A stretch of DNA of 23,942 nt. Source: CAYNGH01 sp964396845. Lineage in GTDB: Bacteria; Vulcanimicrobiota; JAJTBE01; CAYNGH01. Position 1 is the first letter of the stretch. Each line of letters opens with the position of its first letter. Position numbers and translations under genes: made by a program. The notes under the pieces are model-generated. The model saw only the letters and a list, made by a program, of their open reading frames with translations, was not told where the DNA came from and did not search any database. Positions 1 to 6,685 of this stretch are shown piece by piece. Location of the stretch: the NCBI GenBank assembly GCA_964396845.1, contig CAYNGH010000037.1, positions 1 to 23,942 on the forward strand, in the 5' to 3' direction.

Positions 1-860
1 TCCCTCACATCGCAGTAATCGGACTTGCCATCTTTTCCCACAGCCCTGGTGACAATCTGTGCCATTTCAGGGGATATTCCAGGGCATGCCTTGTCAATGG
101 AAGTTGCCACATGTTCTGGAACCCTTAAAAGGTCAATCCCCGACAGGAGGTAATACATAAAATTTCCCAGGCAGAAAAGATCCCAGCCGAAGGATTCGTA
201 GTTCCCTTTTGCCCGGCGGTAGGCCTGAAAATCTTCGGATATGAGATAATGAGGCCCCAGCAGTGTAAGGATTTTGGAAAGCCCCATGTCGATGAAACAG
301 ATTTCTTCATCTTCCTGTCGGAAAACTACCCCCGCGGGTTTGAAGTCGATGAGAAAGAAAGGTTCCTCGTGGCCGTAGTGGAGGTATTCCATCAGGTCGC
401 ACATTTTCAGGGCCCAGTGAGCAACAAGGGCTTCGGGATAGCCTCTGCCGGTGAGAATCCGGTGGTTGGACATATACTTGGTGATATCCATCCCGTTAAT
501 AAAATCATATATGACCCGGTAATATTTCCCGTCGATGAAGGAATCCACAATCCCCGCCATGTTGGGATGTTTCAGCTCCCGGTAACGGGCCATGAGATTT
601 TCAAACTGACTTTGGATAAGAAGCCGGTTTCCCGAGCTTAAAAACTGAGGCAGAAACTCCCGCACCGAGTAAAGCCGTCCCGGAGTGTGAATATCCTCCG
701 CCAGATAAACTGCCCGGAAAGTGGAAAAGATATAAGGCCGGATCATCCGATATTTTCCGTTTATAAGGGCAGCCCGTTCAGCCATGGGAAACTGGCACTG
801 GGTGCAGAGTTTTTGATCCTCCTGATTTTCGGTGCCGCAACGGGGACCAGTGATGGCCAT
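1..860 (-). CDS. Zinc-ribbon Ser/Thr protein kinase-like protein, probable pseudokinase (3' partial)
   Basis: Reading the minus strand from the ATG at 860 gives an open frame to the window edge, about 286 codons without the C-terminus. An AGGAG-like site lies 7-8 nt before the ATG. Residues 8-22 look like a zinc ribbon (RCG...LCTQC), but the first cysteine of the usual CPxCG is glycine. From about residue 34 the order of a bacterial Ser/Thr kinase can be followed: VREFLP at the VAIK strand, ELKHPNM at the HPNI helix, DLMEYLH at the 'LxYLH' helix, LIDFKPAGVVF at the catalytic loop and IDMGLSK at the DFG loop. The VAIK lysine is Arg, HRD is LID, the catalytic-loop Asn is Gly and DFG is DMG. Known kinases need these residues, so I infer a catalytically weak or inactive kinase that may act as a sensor or scaffold. 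Fold assignment is fairly secure; the ligand is unknown. Confidence 0.75.
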   Translation of the reverse strand, partial: MAITGPRCGTENQEDQKLCTQCQFPMAERAALINGKYRMIRPYIFSTFRAVYLAEDIHTPGRLYSVREFLPQFLSSGNRLLIQSQFENLMARYRELKHPNMAGIVDSFIDGKYYRVIYDFINGMDITKYMSNHRILTGRGYPEALVAHWALKMCDLMEYLHYGHEEPFFLIDFKPAGVVFRQEDEEICFIDMGLSKILTLLGPHYLISEDFQAYRRAKGNYESFGWDLFCLGNFMYYLLSGIDLLRVPEHVATSIDKACPGISPEMAQIVTRAVGKDGKSDYCDVR

Positions 861-954
861 GAAACTGCTCCTGTTCTCTCAGTCGTCATAATAATTTAGC
901 CAGAGCCGGAAAACTCCCTCCCTGCCAATAGTAGATTAATCTGGCCTGCTCTGA

Positions 955-983
955 TTGAATTTGGTTCTAATACATGATAATAT
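955..983 (+). promoter_or_regulatory. Candidate promoter of the HEPN gene
   Basis: TTGAAT (955-960), a 17-nt spacer and TAATAT (978-983) in an AT-rich stretch resemble a sigma-70/sigma-A promoter. The -10 element ends only 6 nt before the ATG at 990 and no Shine-Dalgarno site is visible, so the transcript would be leaderless or nearly so. Both hexamers match consensus only 4/6, so this is a weak call. Confidence 0.3.
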
Positions 984-989
984 CAATAA

Positions 990-1571
990 ATGAGTAACGA
1001 AACAGCAGATACTTGTTCCCTTGGCAATCCTCCGCATTTAGAATATATCGGCGTTTATTCTGAATATCTTAAAAGGGCTGATATAAATATAAAGGAAAAA
1101 AGGTTTTTCGAGGCTCTTGCAATTTGCAGTATTTGTCTTGATGTTTTGTTGTGGGACATCGTTGATTATATGTCGTCAAAAGGCATCTATTTATCACCAA
1201 TAGTTCCACTATCTCTTGCAGAGATATTTTTAACGGATATTGAATTTACAAAGGTACCAAATTACAAATTTAAAAAACTCAAAAATCAATGCCTGACAGC
1301 TGGAAAACTAATTAAAGAACTTAAATTCGAAGAAGAGATAAAAAATGAGCTGGAATCGCTGAATGATTTGCGCATTAGAGTAGTTCACCCCATAAAAAAC
1401 AAAAAAGGGGAAGGAATTTTATTACAGGTTGCAACCAGGGAAGATGCCGTTGACTTTTATTATAGGTTAAGCGAAATAATCGATAAACTGGGCGGTCAGA
1501 GCTATGAAAAGGCGAAGAAGGTACGCGCCAGTTATGTGGAATGGCATCGAAGTCAACGAAGTTTTTATTGA
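990..1571 (+). CDS. HEPN-domain-like protein (orphan)
   Basis: A 193-residue, mainly helical protein with no signal peptide or membrane segment. Residues 128-133 read RIRVVH inside LNDLRIRVVHP, which fits the R-x4-6-H motif of HEPN domains; the polar residue usually following the Arg is Ile. A helix rich in hydrophobics (EALAICSICLDVLLWDIVDYM) precedes it, as in HEPN folds. Many HEPN proteins are RNases in toxin-antitoxin, abortive-infection or CRISPR systems, and others are inactive; which applies here cannot be told. No MNT nucleotidyltransferase or other antitoxin gene lies beside it. The gene is much richer in A+T and in AAA/ATA/TTA codons than its neighbours, suggesting recent transfer. 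The start lacks a visible ribosome site. The next gene (minus strand) is convergent. Confidence 0.6.
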   Translation: MSNETADTCSLGNPPHLEYIGVYSEYLKRADINIKEKRFFEALAICSICLDVLLWDIVDYMSSKGIYLSPIVPLSLAEIFLTDIEFTKVPNYKFKKLKNQCLTAGKLIKELKFEEEIKNELESLNDLRIRVVHPIKNKKGEGILLQVATREDAVDFYYRLSEIIDKLGGQSYEKAKKVRASYVEWHRSQRSFY

Positions 1572-1607
1572 CGGTTTTGACTTTAAGCTCTTTTGGGAAG
1601 GGTGGTT

Positions 1608-1650
1608 TGGAGGGAAACGACTTTTCTCACGAGAAAAGGGTTTCCCTCCA
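1608..1650. repeat. 43-nt near-perfect palindrome
   Basis: Arms TGGAGGGAAAC (1608-1618) and GTTTCCCTCCA (1640-1650) are perfect complements. Inside them CTTTTCTC (1621-1628) pairs with GAGAAAAG (1631-1638). Only a GA/G bulge and an AC centre are unpaired. It lies 37 nt after the HEPN stop codon and just before a separate terminator. There is no T-run directly after the stem, so it is not a classical terminator; RNA processing or stability element, or a mobile palindromic repeat, are alternatives. Confidence 0.75.
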
Positions 1651-1663
1651 TAAATGATCTTAC

Positions 1664-1688
1664 AAAAAAACCCCTATTGGGGCTTTTT
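1664..1688. terminator. Bidirectional intrinsic terminator
   Basis: A-run, CCCC, TATT loop, GGGG, then CTTTTT. Both strands give a GC stem followed by a U-tract, so it can serve the HEPN gene (plus) and the small secreted-protein gene (minus, stop at 1708). Confidence 0.75.
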
Positions 1689-1707
1689 GGAATAATCAGA
1701 CTTAATC

Positions 1708-2046
1708 TTACCAGTATATTGTAATAGCCTTGGTCTGTCCTGTAAGGGTTAGCCCGCCTTTTACCCGGATAATCATGTCGGGTTTGAAATGATTCCATGC
1801 CTCGTTGAAGCTCAGTTCCCGCCCTTGGGTGGAAAACTTGGTGTTTCCATCGATCAGGATGTATTGGACGCTGGGATTGTCGCCTTCGTGAACCCGGGCC
1901 TGCAGGCGGTTGAATTCCCTCTCCACCTTGACAATTTTCAGTCGCTGGTTGTTCAGGATAAGCTGTGATTCCGCCGGGGTTGTGAGGGAAGCAATCATCA
2001 CCATTGCCAGGGACATTATAAGGCTGATGGTCAGTATCTTTTTCAT
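1708..2046 (-). CDS. Small secreted protein with signal peptide
   Basis: A 112-residue protein starting at ATG 2046 behind a strong AAAGGAGGT site. Residues 1-25 are a typical Sec signal peptide: MKK, a hydrophobic core of Leu/Ile/Met/Val/Ala, then TPA-ES as a likely cleavage site. No lipobox cysteine is seen. The mature part (about 87 residues) alternates polar and hydrophobic residues (IVKVEREF, QARVHEG, QYILIDG, MIIRVKGG, AITIYW), suggesting a small beta-rich domain of OB-like size. I do not recognise the family. It would act outside the cytoplasmic membrane. It is divergent from icmA and terminated by the hairpin at 1664-1688. Confidence 0.75.
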   Translation of the reverse strand: MKKILTISLIMSLAMVMIASLTTPAESQLILNNQRLKIVKVEREFNRLQARVHEGDNPSVQYILIDGNTKFSTQGRELSFNEAWNHFKPDMIIRVKGGLTLTGQTKAITIYW

Positions 2047-2106
2047 TGAGATGACCTCCTTTGTTATTTATAACACAATCTTTAATTAAATGGTTCCCTG
2101 GTAAAT

Positions 2107-2130
2107 CCTCCATGGGGGAATCCATGGAGG
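2107..2130. repeat. Inverted repeat upstream of icmA
   Basis: CCTCCATGG (2107-2115) and CCATGGAGG (2122-2130) are perfect 9-bp arms around a 6-nt loop, in the intergenic region between the divergent secreted-protein gene and icmA. It could be an operator or a leader hairpin of the icm transcript; no T-run follows. Confidence 0.5.
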
Positions 2131-2258
2131 AGGTTGCTCCAGGCTGGCCCTTTATATGTCGCAGTGGGAAGGAGTTTATTTCTCACTATAGAAACGGATC
2201 CGCCCCGGGTTTGTTTTACGGGATTACCGGGGAATCTGGAGAATCGGGAGAATTGTTG

Positions 2259-3920
2259 ATGATAAGGACTGTTTCTGAAAACCAGCTGGATCAGGATCTT
2301 TTACGAAAAGATGAAGCCAACCGCTGTCCCGGCAGGAAAAGCAAGTTCATGTCCCTTTCCAGTCGGCCTGTGGATGCCCTCTATACCCCGGCGGACATAA
2401 AGGATGTGGATTATGCCGGGGATATCGGTTATCCCGGCGATTTCCCCTATACCCGGGGAGTCCACCAGAACATGTACCGGGGCCGACTGTGGACCATGCG
2501 TCAGTTCTCCGGGTTTGCAGATCCCGCGGAAACCAACCGCAGGTATCATTATTTGCTGAAGCACGGCCAGACGGGGCTTTCGGTAGCTTTTGACATGCCG
2601 ACTCTCATGGGGATTGATTCTGATGATCCCCTGGCCCTGGGGGAAGTGGGCAAGTGCGGTGTTGCGGTGGATACCCTCAAGGACATGGAGATTATCTTTG
2701 AGGGGATTCCCACCGACAAGATAAGCACATCCATGACCATCAACGGCAACGCGGCGATTCTGCTGGCCATGTATATTGCCGTAGCCCAACAGCAGGGAGT
2801 AAGTCAGGAGAAGCTCCGAGGAACCCTGCAAAATGACATCCTGAAGGAATACATCGCCCAGAAGGAATGGCTGTTTCCCCCGGAGCCTTCCATGAAGCTG
2901 ATTGTGGATACCATCGAATACGGCACCAAACATACTCCCAAGTGGAACACAGTATCCATATCGGGGTATCACATCCGGGAAGCGGGGTCCACAGCGGTTC
3001 AGGAGCTGGCCTTTACTCTGGCGGATGGTTTCGCATATGTGGAGGCTGCCATGGAACGTGGACTTGCCGTGGATGATTTTGCCCCGAGGCTTTCTTTCTT
3101 TTTTAACTGCCACAATGACTTTTTCGAAGAGATTGCCAAGTTTCGGGCAGGCCGTCGCATATGGGCGCGAAGGATGCGGGACAAATATGGCGCAAAGGAT
3201 CCAAAAAGCTGGATGCTCCGTTTCCATACCCAGACTGCGGGATGCTCCCTGACGGCCCAACAGCCCGAGAACAACATCATCCGAGTGGCATACCAGGCCA
3301 TGGCGGCGGTCCTGGGAGGCACCCAGAGCCTCCATACCAACTCCATGGATGAAACTCTGGCCCTGCCCACGGAAAAGGCAGTGAAGATTTCTCTTCGAAC
3401 CCAGCAGGTGCTGGCCCACGAAACAGGAGTCACCGACACGGTGGATCCCCTGGCGGGATCTTATTATGTGGAGGCCATGACCCGGCGGATGGAACAGGAT
3501 GTGGAGGATTATTTCGCCCGCATAGAACGGGAAGGAGGAGTCATCGAAGGTATCAATAACGGCTTCTTTGTCCGGGAGATTGCCAAGGCTTCCTTTGATT
3601 ATCAGAAGCAGATAGATCGGAAGGAACGGGTTGTTGTGGGGGTCAATGATTATGTGGAAGAAGAAGAGGGCTTGATTCCGATTCTGAAGATAGATGAAGA
3701 GGTGGAACACCGGATCGTAGATGGCCTCCGTCAGCTCAAGGAGAGCCGGGACAATGACCTGGTGGCACAACGACTGGAAAGAGTGCGCCAGGGTGCCATC
3801 GACGGAGTGAATTTAATGTATCCCATAATCGATGCAGTGAAAGCTTATGTGACCCAGGGCGAGATAGTGAAGGTATTAAAAGAAGTTTATGGCATATACC
3901 GGGAACCGATAATTTTTTAG
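2259..3920 (+). CDS. icmA: Isobutyryl-CoA mutase-type acyl-CoA mutase, large subunit
   Basis: A 553-residue catalytic subunit of the coenzyme-B12-dependent methylmalonyl-CoA mutase family (TIM barrel binding acyl-CoA), without a fused cobalamin domain. Landmarks are LWTMRQFSGF (78-86), GLSVAFDMPT, SMTING, NDILKEYIAQKEWLF (192-206), SISGYHIREAG, FHTQTAG and LGGTQSLHTN. Substrate choice in this family depends on two residues: Tyr89/Arg207 in Propionibacterium methylmalonyl-CoA mutase, Phe80/Gln198 in Streptomyces IcmA. Here they are Phe83 and Gln201, with the same spacing of 118. I therefore infer isobutyryl-CoA/n-butyryl-CoA isomerisation rather than methylmalonyl/succinyl conversion. The frame is open upstream to 2061, but the ATG at 2259 has GGGAG 8 nt before it and gives the usual family length. 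meaB and icmB follow. An automated annotation would probably say methylmalonyl-CoA mutase. Confidence 0.88.
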   Translation: MIRTVSENQLDQDLLRKDEANRCPGRKSKFMSLSSRPVDALYTPADIKDVDYAGDIGYPGDFPYTRGVHQNMYRGRLWTMRQFSGFADPAETNRRYHYLLKHGQTGLSVAFDMPTLMGIDSDDPLALGEVGKCGVAVDTLKDMEIIFEGIPTDKISTSMTINGNAAILLAMYIAVAQQQGVSQEKLRGTLQNDILKEYIAQKEWLFPPEPSMKLIVDTIEYGTKHTPKWNTVSISGYHIREAGSTAVQELAFTLADGFAYVEAAMERGLAVDDFAPRLSFFFNCHNDFFEEIAKFRAGRRIWARRMRDKYGAKDPKSWMLRFHTQTAGCSLTAQQPENNIIRVAYQAMAAVLGGTQSLHTNSMDETLALPTEKAVKISLRTQQVLAHETGVTDTVDPLAGSYYVEAMTRRMEQDVEDYFARIEREGGVIEGINNGFFVREIAKASFDYQKQIDRKERVVVGVNDYVEEEEGLIPILKIDEEVEHRIVDGLRQLKESRDNDLVAQRLERVRQGAIDGVNLMYPIIDAVKAYVTQGEIVKVLKEVYGIYREPIIF

Positions 3921-3933
3921 ACTGGTGCAGTGT

Positions 3934-4917
3934 ATGGACGACAAAACAAAACAACTGATACAGCTTTTTTCCAACGGTAACCGCCGGGTCTTGTCCCGGG
4001 TAATATCTCTGGTGGAGAATGAAGACCCAGGCGCCACTGCAATTTTGAAGCATTTCAATTCCCGCATGGGCCGTGCTCACCGGGTGGGGATAACTGGCCC
4101 CCCCGGGGCAGGAAAAAGTACCCTTGTCAACTGCCTGGTGCAGTGTTTTCGATCCCGGGACTGTTCTGTGGCGGTGTTGGCGGTGGATCCCACCAGTCCT
4201 TTTACCGGAGGCGCTCTTCTGGGGGATCGGATCCGCATGTCGGGGATCCTTCTGGATCAGGATGTTTTTATGAGGAGTATGGCCAGCCGGGGATCCACGG
4301 GAGGCCTCGCCCGCACCACCTCCGAGGTTGCCGATGTTCTGGATGCCTTCGGTTTTGATGTGATAATCGTTGAAACCGTGGGAGTGGGCCAGCTGGAGCT
4401 GGATGTGGCAGGCGCGGTGGACACCACAGTTGTTGTGCTGGTCCCCGAGGCGGGAGGGAATGTTCAGGCAATGAAGGCAGGACTCATCGAAATTGCCGAT
4501 ATATTTGTGGTGAATAAGGCTGACCGGGAAGGTGCGGAACACCAGAGGCAGGACATCGAAGAATCCCTGGGCCTGAGGCCGGATTCAGACCCCGGCCAGT
4601 GGAAGATTCCCATTCTTAAAACCGTGGCCCTCTTCGAAAAGGGAGTTGATCAGCTGACTGATTCCATTGTGGAGCATTTATCCCACCTGCAGGAACGGAA
4701 CCAGTTAGCGGAGCGCCGGGCCTTGCAGAAAAAAAGGAAAATCATCGCCATAATGAAAAGTATGATGGAAAGAAAGCTGTGGGGAAACCACAGGTATGAA
4801 TCTCTGCTGGAGGAGCTTTCCCGGCAGTGCATCCGGGGGAGCATCGATCCTTTCACCGCGGCGTCCAGCTTTCTCAAGCGGGCCCGGGTGGACGACCTTG
4901 AACCGGTAAGATATTGA
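3934..4917 (+). CDS. meaB: MeaB/ArgK-family G-protein chaperone of the acyl-CoA mutase
   Basis: A 327-residue P-loop GTPase of the MeaB/ArgK (SIMIBI) family, which loads and protects adenosylcobalamin in B12-dependent acyl-CoA mutases using GTP hydrolysis. Visible motifs are the Walker A GPPGAGKS (55-62), DPTSPFTGGALLGDR (85-99), the family signature VETVGVGQLE (146-155) and NKAD for guanine specificity (194-197). The helical C-terminal arm typical of MeaB is present. The gene sits between the two mutase subunit genes, 13 nt after icmA, so it very likely serves this mutase and is the standalone counterpart of the G domain fused inside IcmF. The start could be GTG at 3925 or ATG at 3934; neither has a strong ribosome site, and I prefer the ATG because MeaB proteins usually begin close to this helix. 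Confidence 0.92.
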   Translation: MDDKTKQLIQLFSNGNRRVLSRVISLVENEDPGATAILKHFNSRMGRAHRVGITGPPGAGKSTLVNCLVQCFRSRDCSVAVLAVDPTSPFTGGALLGDRIRMSGILLDQDVFMRSMASRGSTGGLARTTSEVADVLDAFGFDVIIVETVGVGQLELDVAGAVDTTVVVLVPEAGGNVQAMKAGLIEIADIFVVNKADREGAEHQRQDIEESLGLRPDSDPGQWKIPILKTVALFEKGVDQLTDSIVEHLSHLQERNQLAERRALQKKRKIIAIMKSMMERKLWGNHRYESLLEELSRQCIRGSIDPFTAASSFLKRARVDDLEPVRY

Positions 4918-4941
4918 CAGATATTTATTTGGAGGCGGACC

Positions 4942-5343
4942 ATGGAGAATAAGATAAGAATTCTGGTGGCAAAACCGGGGCTGGACGGCCACGACCGGGG
5001 AGCCAAGGTGGTGGCCAGGGCCTTGCGGGATGCAGGTATGGAGGTTATATACACCGGTCTTCATCAGACCCCGGAAATGATTGTGGAAGCAGCCCTGCAG
5101 GAGGATGTGGATTATGTGGCTCTGTCGATTCTCTCAGGGGCGCATATGACCATATTTCCCCGTATTTTAAAGCTCCTGCGGGAAAAGGGCCTTGATGATG
5201 TAAAGGTCACCGGTGGCGGGATTATCCCTGCCGATGACATGGCCCGGCTGGAGGAGATGGGCGTCAGCAGGCTATTCGGCCCGGGAACTCCCCTGGAGGA
5301 GATTGTGGGTTATTTCAAGCAGGGAGATAAAGTCCCCGCCTGA
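4942..5343 (+). CDS. icmB: Acyl-CoA mutase small subunit, cobalamin-binding
   Basis: A 133-residue B12-binding domain encoded alone. The DGHDRG motif (15-20) contains His17, the lower axial ligand of cobalt in the base-off/His-on class, followed by the usual LSGAH and the GGGI/GPGTP loops near the C-terminus. Length matches IcmB and archaeal-type split small subunits. GGAGG lies 7-8 nt before the ATG. It follows meaB by 24 nt and should pair with the large subunit at 2259-3920 to form the working mutase. Confidence 0.92.
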   Translation: MENKIRILVAKPGLDGHDRGAKVVARALRDAGMEVIYTGLHQTPEMIVEAALQEDVDYVALSILSGAHMTIFPRILKLLREKGLDDVKVTGGGIIPADDMARLEEMGVSRLFGPGTPLEEIVGYFKQGDKVPA

Positions 5344-5435
5344 AACCGCAGTTGTCATCCTGTGCCAAAAAGGGATAATCAGCATTTTTGTTGAAGAATA
5401 CCTGATTGATTATTTTTGTATTGGCGTGATGAAAC

Positions 5436-6062
5436 ATGGGATTTGAAATTCTCATAGAAAGCCTGGTGGGGATGTTCACCAGCCCCGACGAAACTTTCAA
5501 GCGGGCTTCCAACAGCGAAATTAGCCTTGTAATCCCCGTGATACTTCTCCTTGTCATTGGAGTATTGCTGGGGGCAGTGATTATGCGGGAGTTGCCGGCA
5601 AAGGAAGAAAGCCTTCGCCAGAGCGGGAGGACTCTCACTCACAACATTGAGCCTCAAATTAAAGCTGAAAAGGCCAAGGCCAGTTTCTTCCCTATATTTA
5701 TTCTCCTGTTCTGGGTTCTGTTCAATATCGCCTTTTCGATTATAATAACCAAGATGAACGGAATGGGAGAAATATCGGGGATTTTCAAGTGTACTTCCTT
5801 GCTGGTTTATCCTTTCTTTGTGGCGATCCTGCTGAAATTAATTGTTTCCTTCGTGCCTTTTCTGGGTTTTCTCTACAGCCTGGTGATGTTGGCGGTTTCC
5901 ATCTGGACTCTGTTTGCCCTGTGGAAGATTGCCGTGGCGGTGGGTCAGCTGGCCCCCATGGACGGGGCGGTGGCTGCGGGAGTGCCGGCGTTTTTCTTTA
6001 TGCTTTTCTGGATGTCCTATGGATTAATCGTTGATCTTTTTGTCTATCGGTTTGCCGGGTGA
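5436..6062 (+). CDS. Yip1-like multi-pass membrane protein
   Basis: A 208-residue membrane protein with about five hydrophobic segments (roughly residues 30-50, 84-106, 118-138, 140-165 and 180-203). The N-terminal stretch SLVGMFTSPDETFKR is the 'xxxTSPxETF' lead-in seen in bacterial Yip1/YIP1-domain proteins, whose function is generally unknown. No enzymatic motif is visible. It begins 92 nt after icmB on the same strand, with a weak ribosome site, so membership of the icm transcript is uncertain. It converges on recR with only 26 nt between stop codons and no clear terminator. Confidence 0.7.
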   Translation: MGFEILIESLVGMFTSPDETFKRASNSEISLVIPVILLLVIGVLLGAVIMRELPAKEESLRQSGRTLTHNIEPQIKAEKAKASFFPIFILLFWVLFNIAFSIIITKMNGMGEISGIFKCTSLLVYPFFVAILLKLIVSFVPFLGFLYSLVMLAVSIWTLFALWKIAVAVGQLAPMDGAVAAGVPAFFFMLFWMSYGLIVDLFVYRFAG

Positions 6063-6088
6063 CGGGGCAAAACCTGGGGGAGTATCTT

Positions 6089-6685
6089 CTATACAGGGGT
6101 TTTTCCCTTGAAGGCACGGGAAACGGTAATCTCATCGGCATTTTCCAATGCCGCCCCCATGGGAAGCCCATAAGCCAGCCGGAACACATCAATCCCCAGG
6201 GGTTTTAATATCCGGGACAGATACATGGCAGTCACTTCCCCGGTGGTATCAGAATCAGTGGCGATGACTACTTCTTCCACTCCTTCTTTTTCCAGCCGTC
6301 CCAGCAGGTTTGTTATGGTCAGGTGATCCGGCCCGATGCCGTCCATGGGGTAAATGACTCCCCCCAGCACATGATAGCGTCCTTCAAAGGCCCGGGATTT
6401 TTCTATGACAGGAATATCCTTGGCGTCAGCCACAACACATATGCAACGGGAACTGCGACGGGAATCCCGGCATATGGGGCAAAGATCCTGATCTGTCAGG
6501 TTGAAGCACCGACTGCATTGGCGGATTTTTTCCTTTACATCCCGGATGGCCAGAATCAGCCGTTCCGCCTGTTCCGCCGGGGCTTTCACCATATAAAAAG
6601 CCAGCCGTTGAGCAGTCTTTGGCCCGATGGTGGGCAGTTTCATAAATTCGTTTATCAGTCGGGATACCGGCTCCGAGTGAAACAT
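6089..6685 (-). CDS. recR: Recombination mediator protein RecR
   Basis: A 198-residue protein with full RecR architecture: N-terminal helix-hairpin-helix (LPTIGPKTAQRLAFYM, about 17-32), a four-cysteine zinc finger (CSRCFNLTDQDLCPIC, about 57-72), then a Toprim domain with CVVADAKDI, a conserved glutamate and the C-terminal GLPMGAALENADE segment. RecR acts with RecF/RecO to load RecA at gaps. Its ATG overlaps the larC stop as TGATG, so it is the last gene of the methyltransferase-lar operon; recR more often sits with dnaX-ybaB. The usual ATNPTVEGE-type stretch reads ATDSDTTGE, a mild variation. Confidence 0.96.
   Translation of the reverse strand: MFHSEPVSRLINEFMKLPTIGPKTAQRLAFYMVKAPAEQAERLILAIRDVKEKIRQCSRCFNLTDQDLCPICRDSRRSSRCICVVADAKDIPVIEKSRAFEGRYHVLGGVIYPMDGIGPDHLTITNLLGRLEKEGVEEVVIATDSDTTGEVTAMYLSRILKPLGIDVFRLAYGLPMGAALENADEITVSRAFKGKTPV

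Noticed and set aside
1583..2125. 180-codon minus-strand frame overlapping the small secreted protein
   Set aside because: The 112-residue frame has a strong ribosome site and a textbook signal peptide; the longer frame runs through the terminator and the palindrome.
2301..3770. Long 489-codon open frame antisense to icmA
   Set aside because: It lies wholly opposite a clearly conserved mutase gene, has no ribosome site and its protein resembles no family; it is a by-product of GC-rich codon use.
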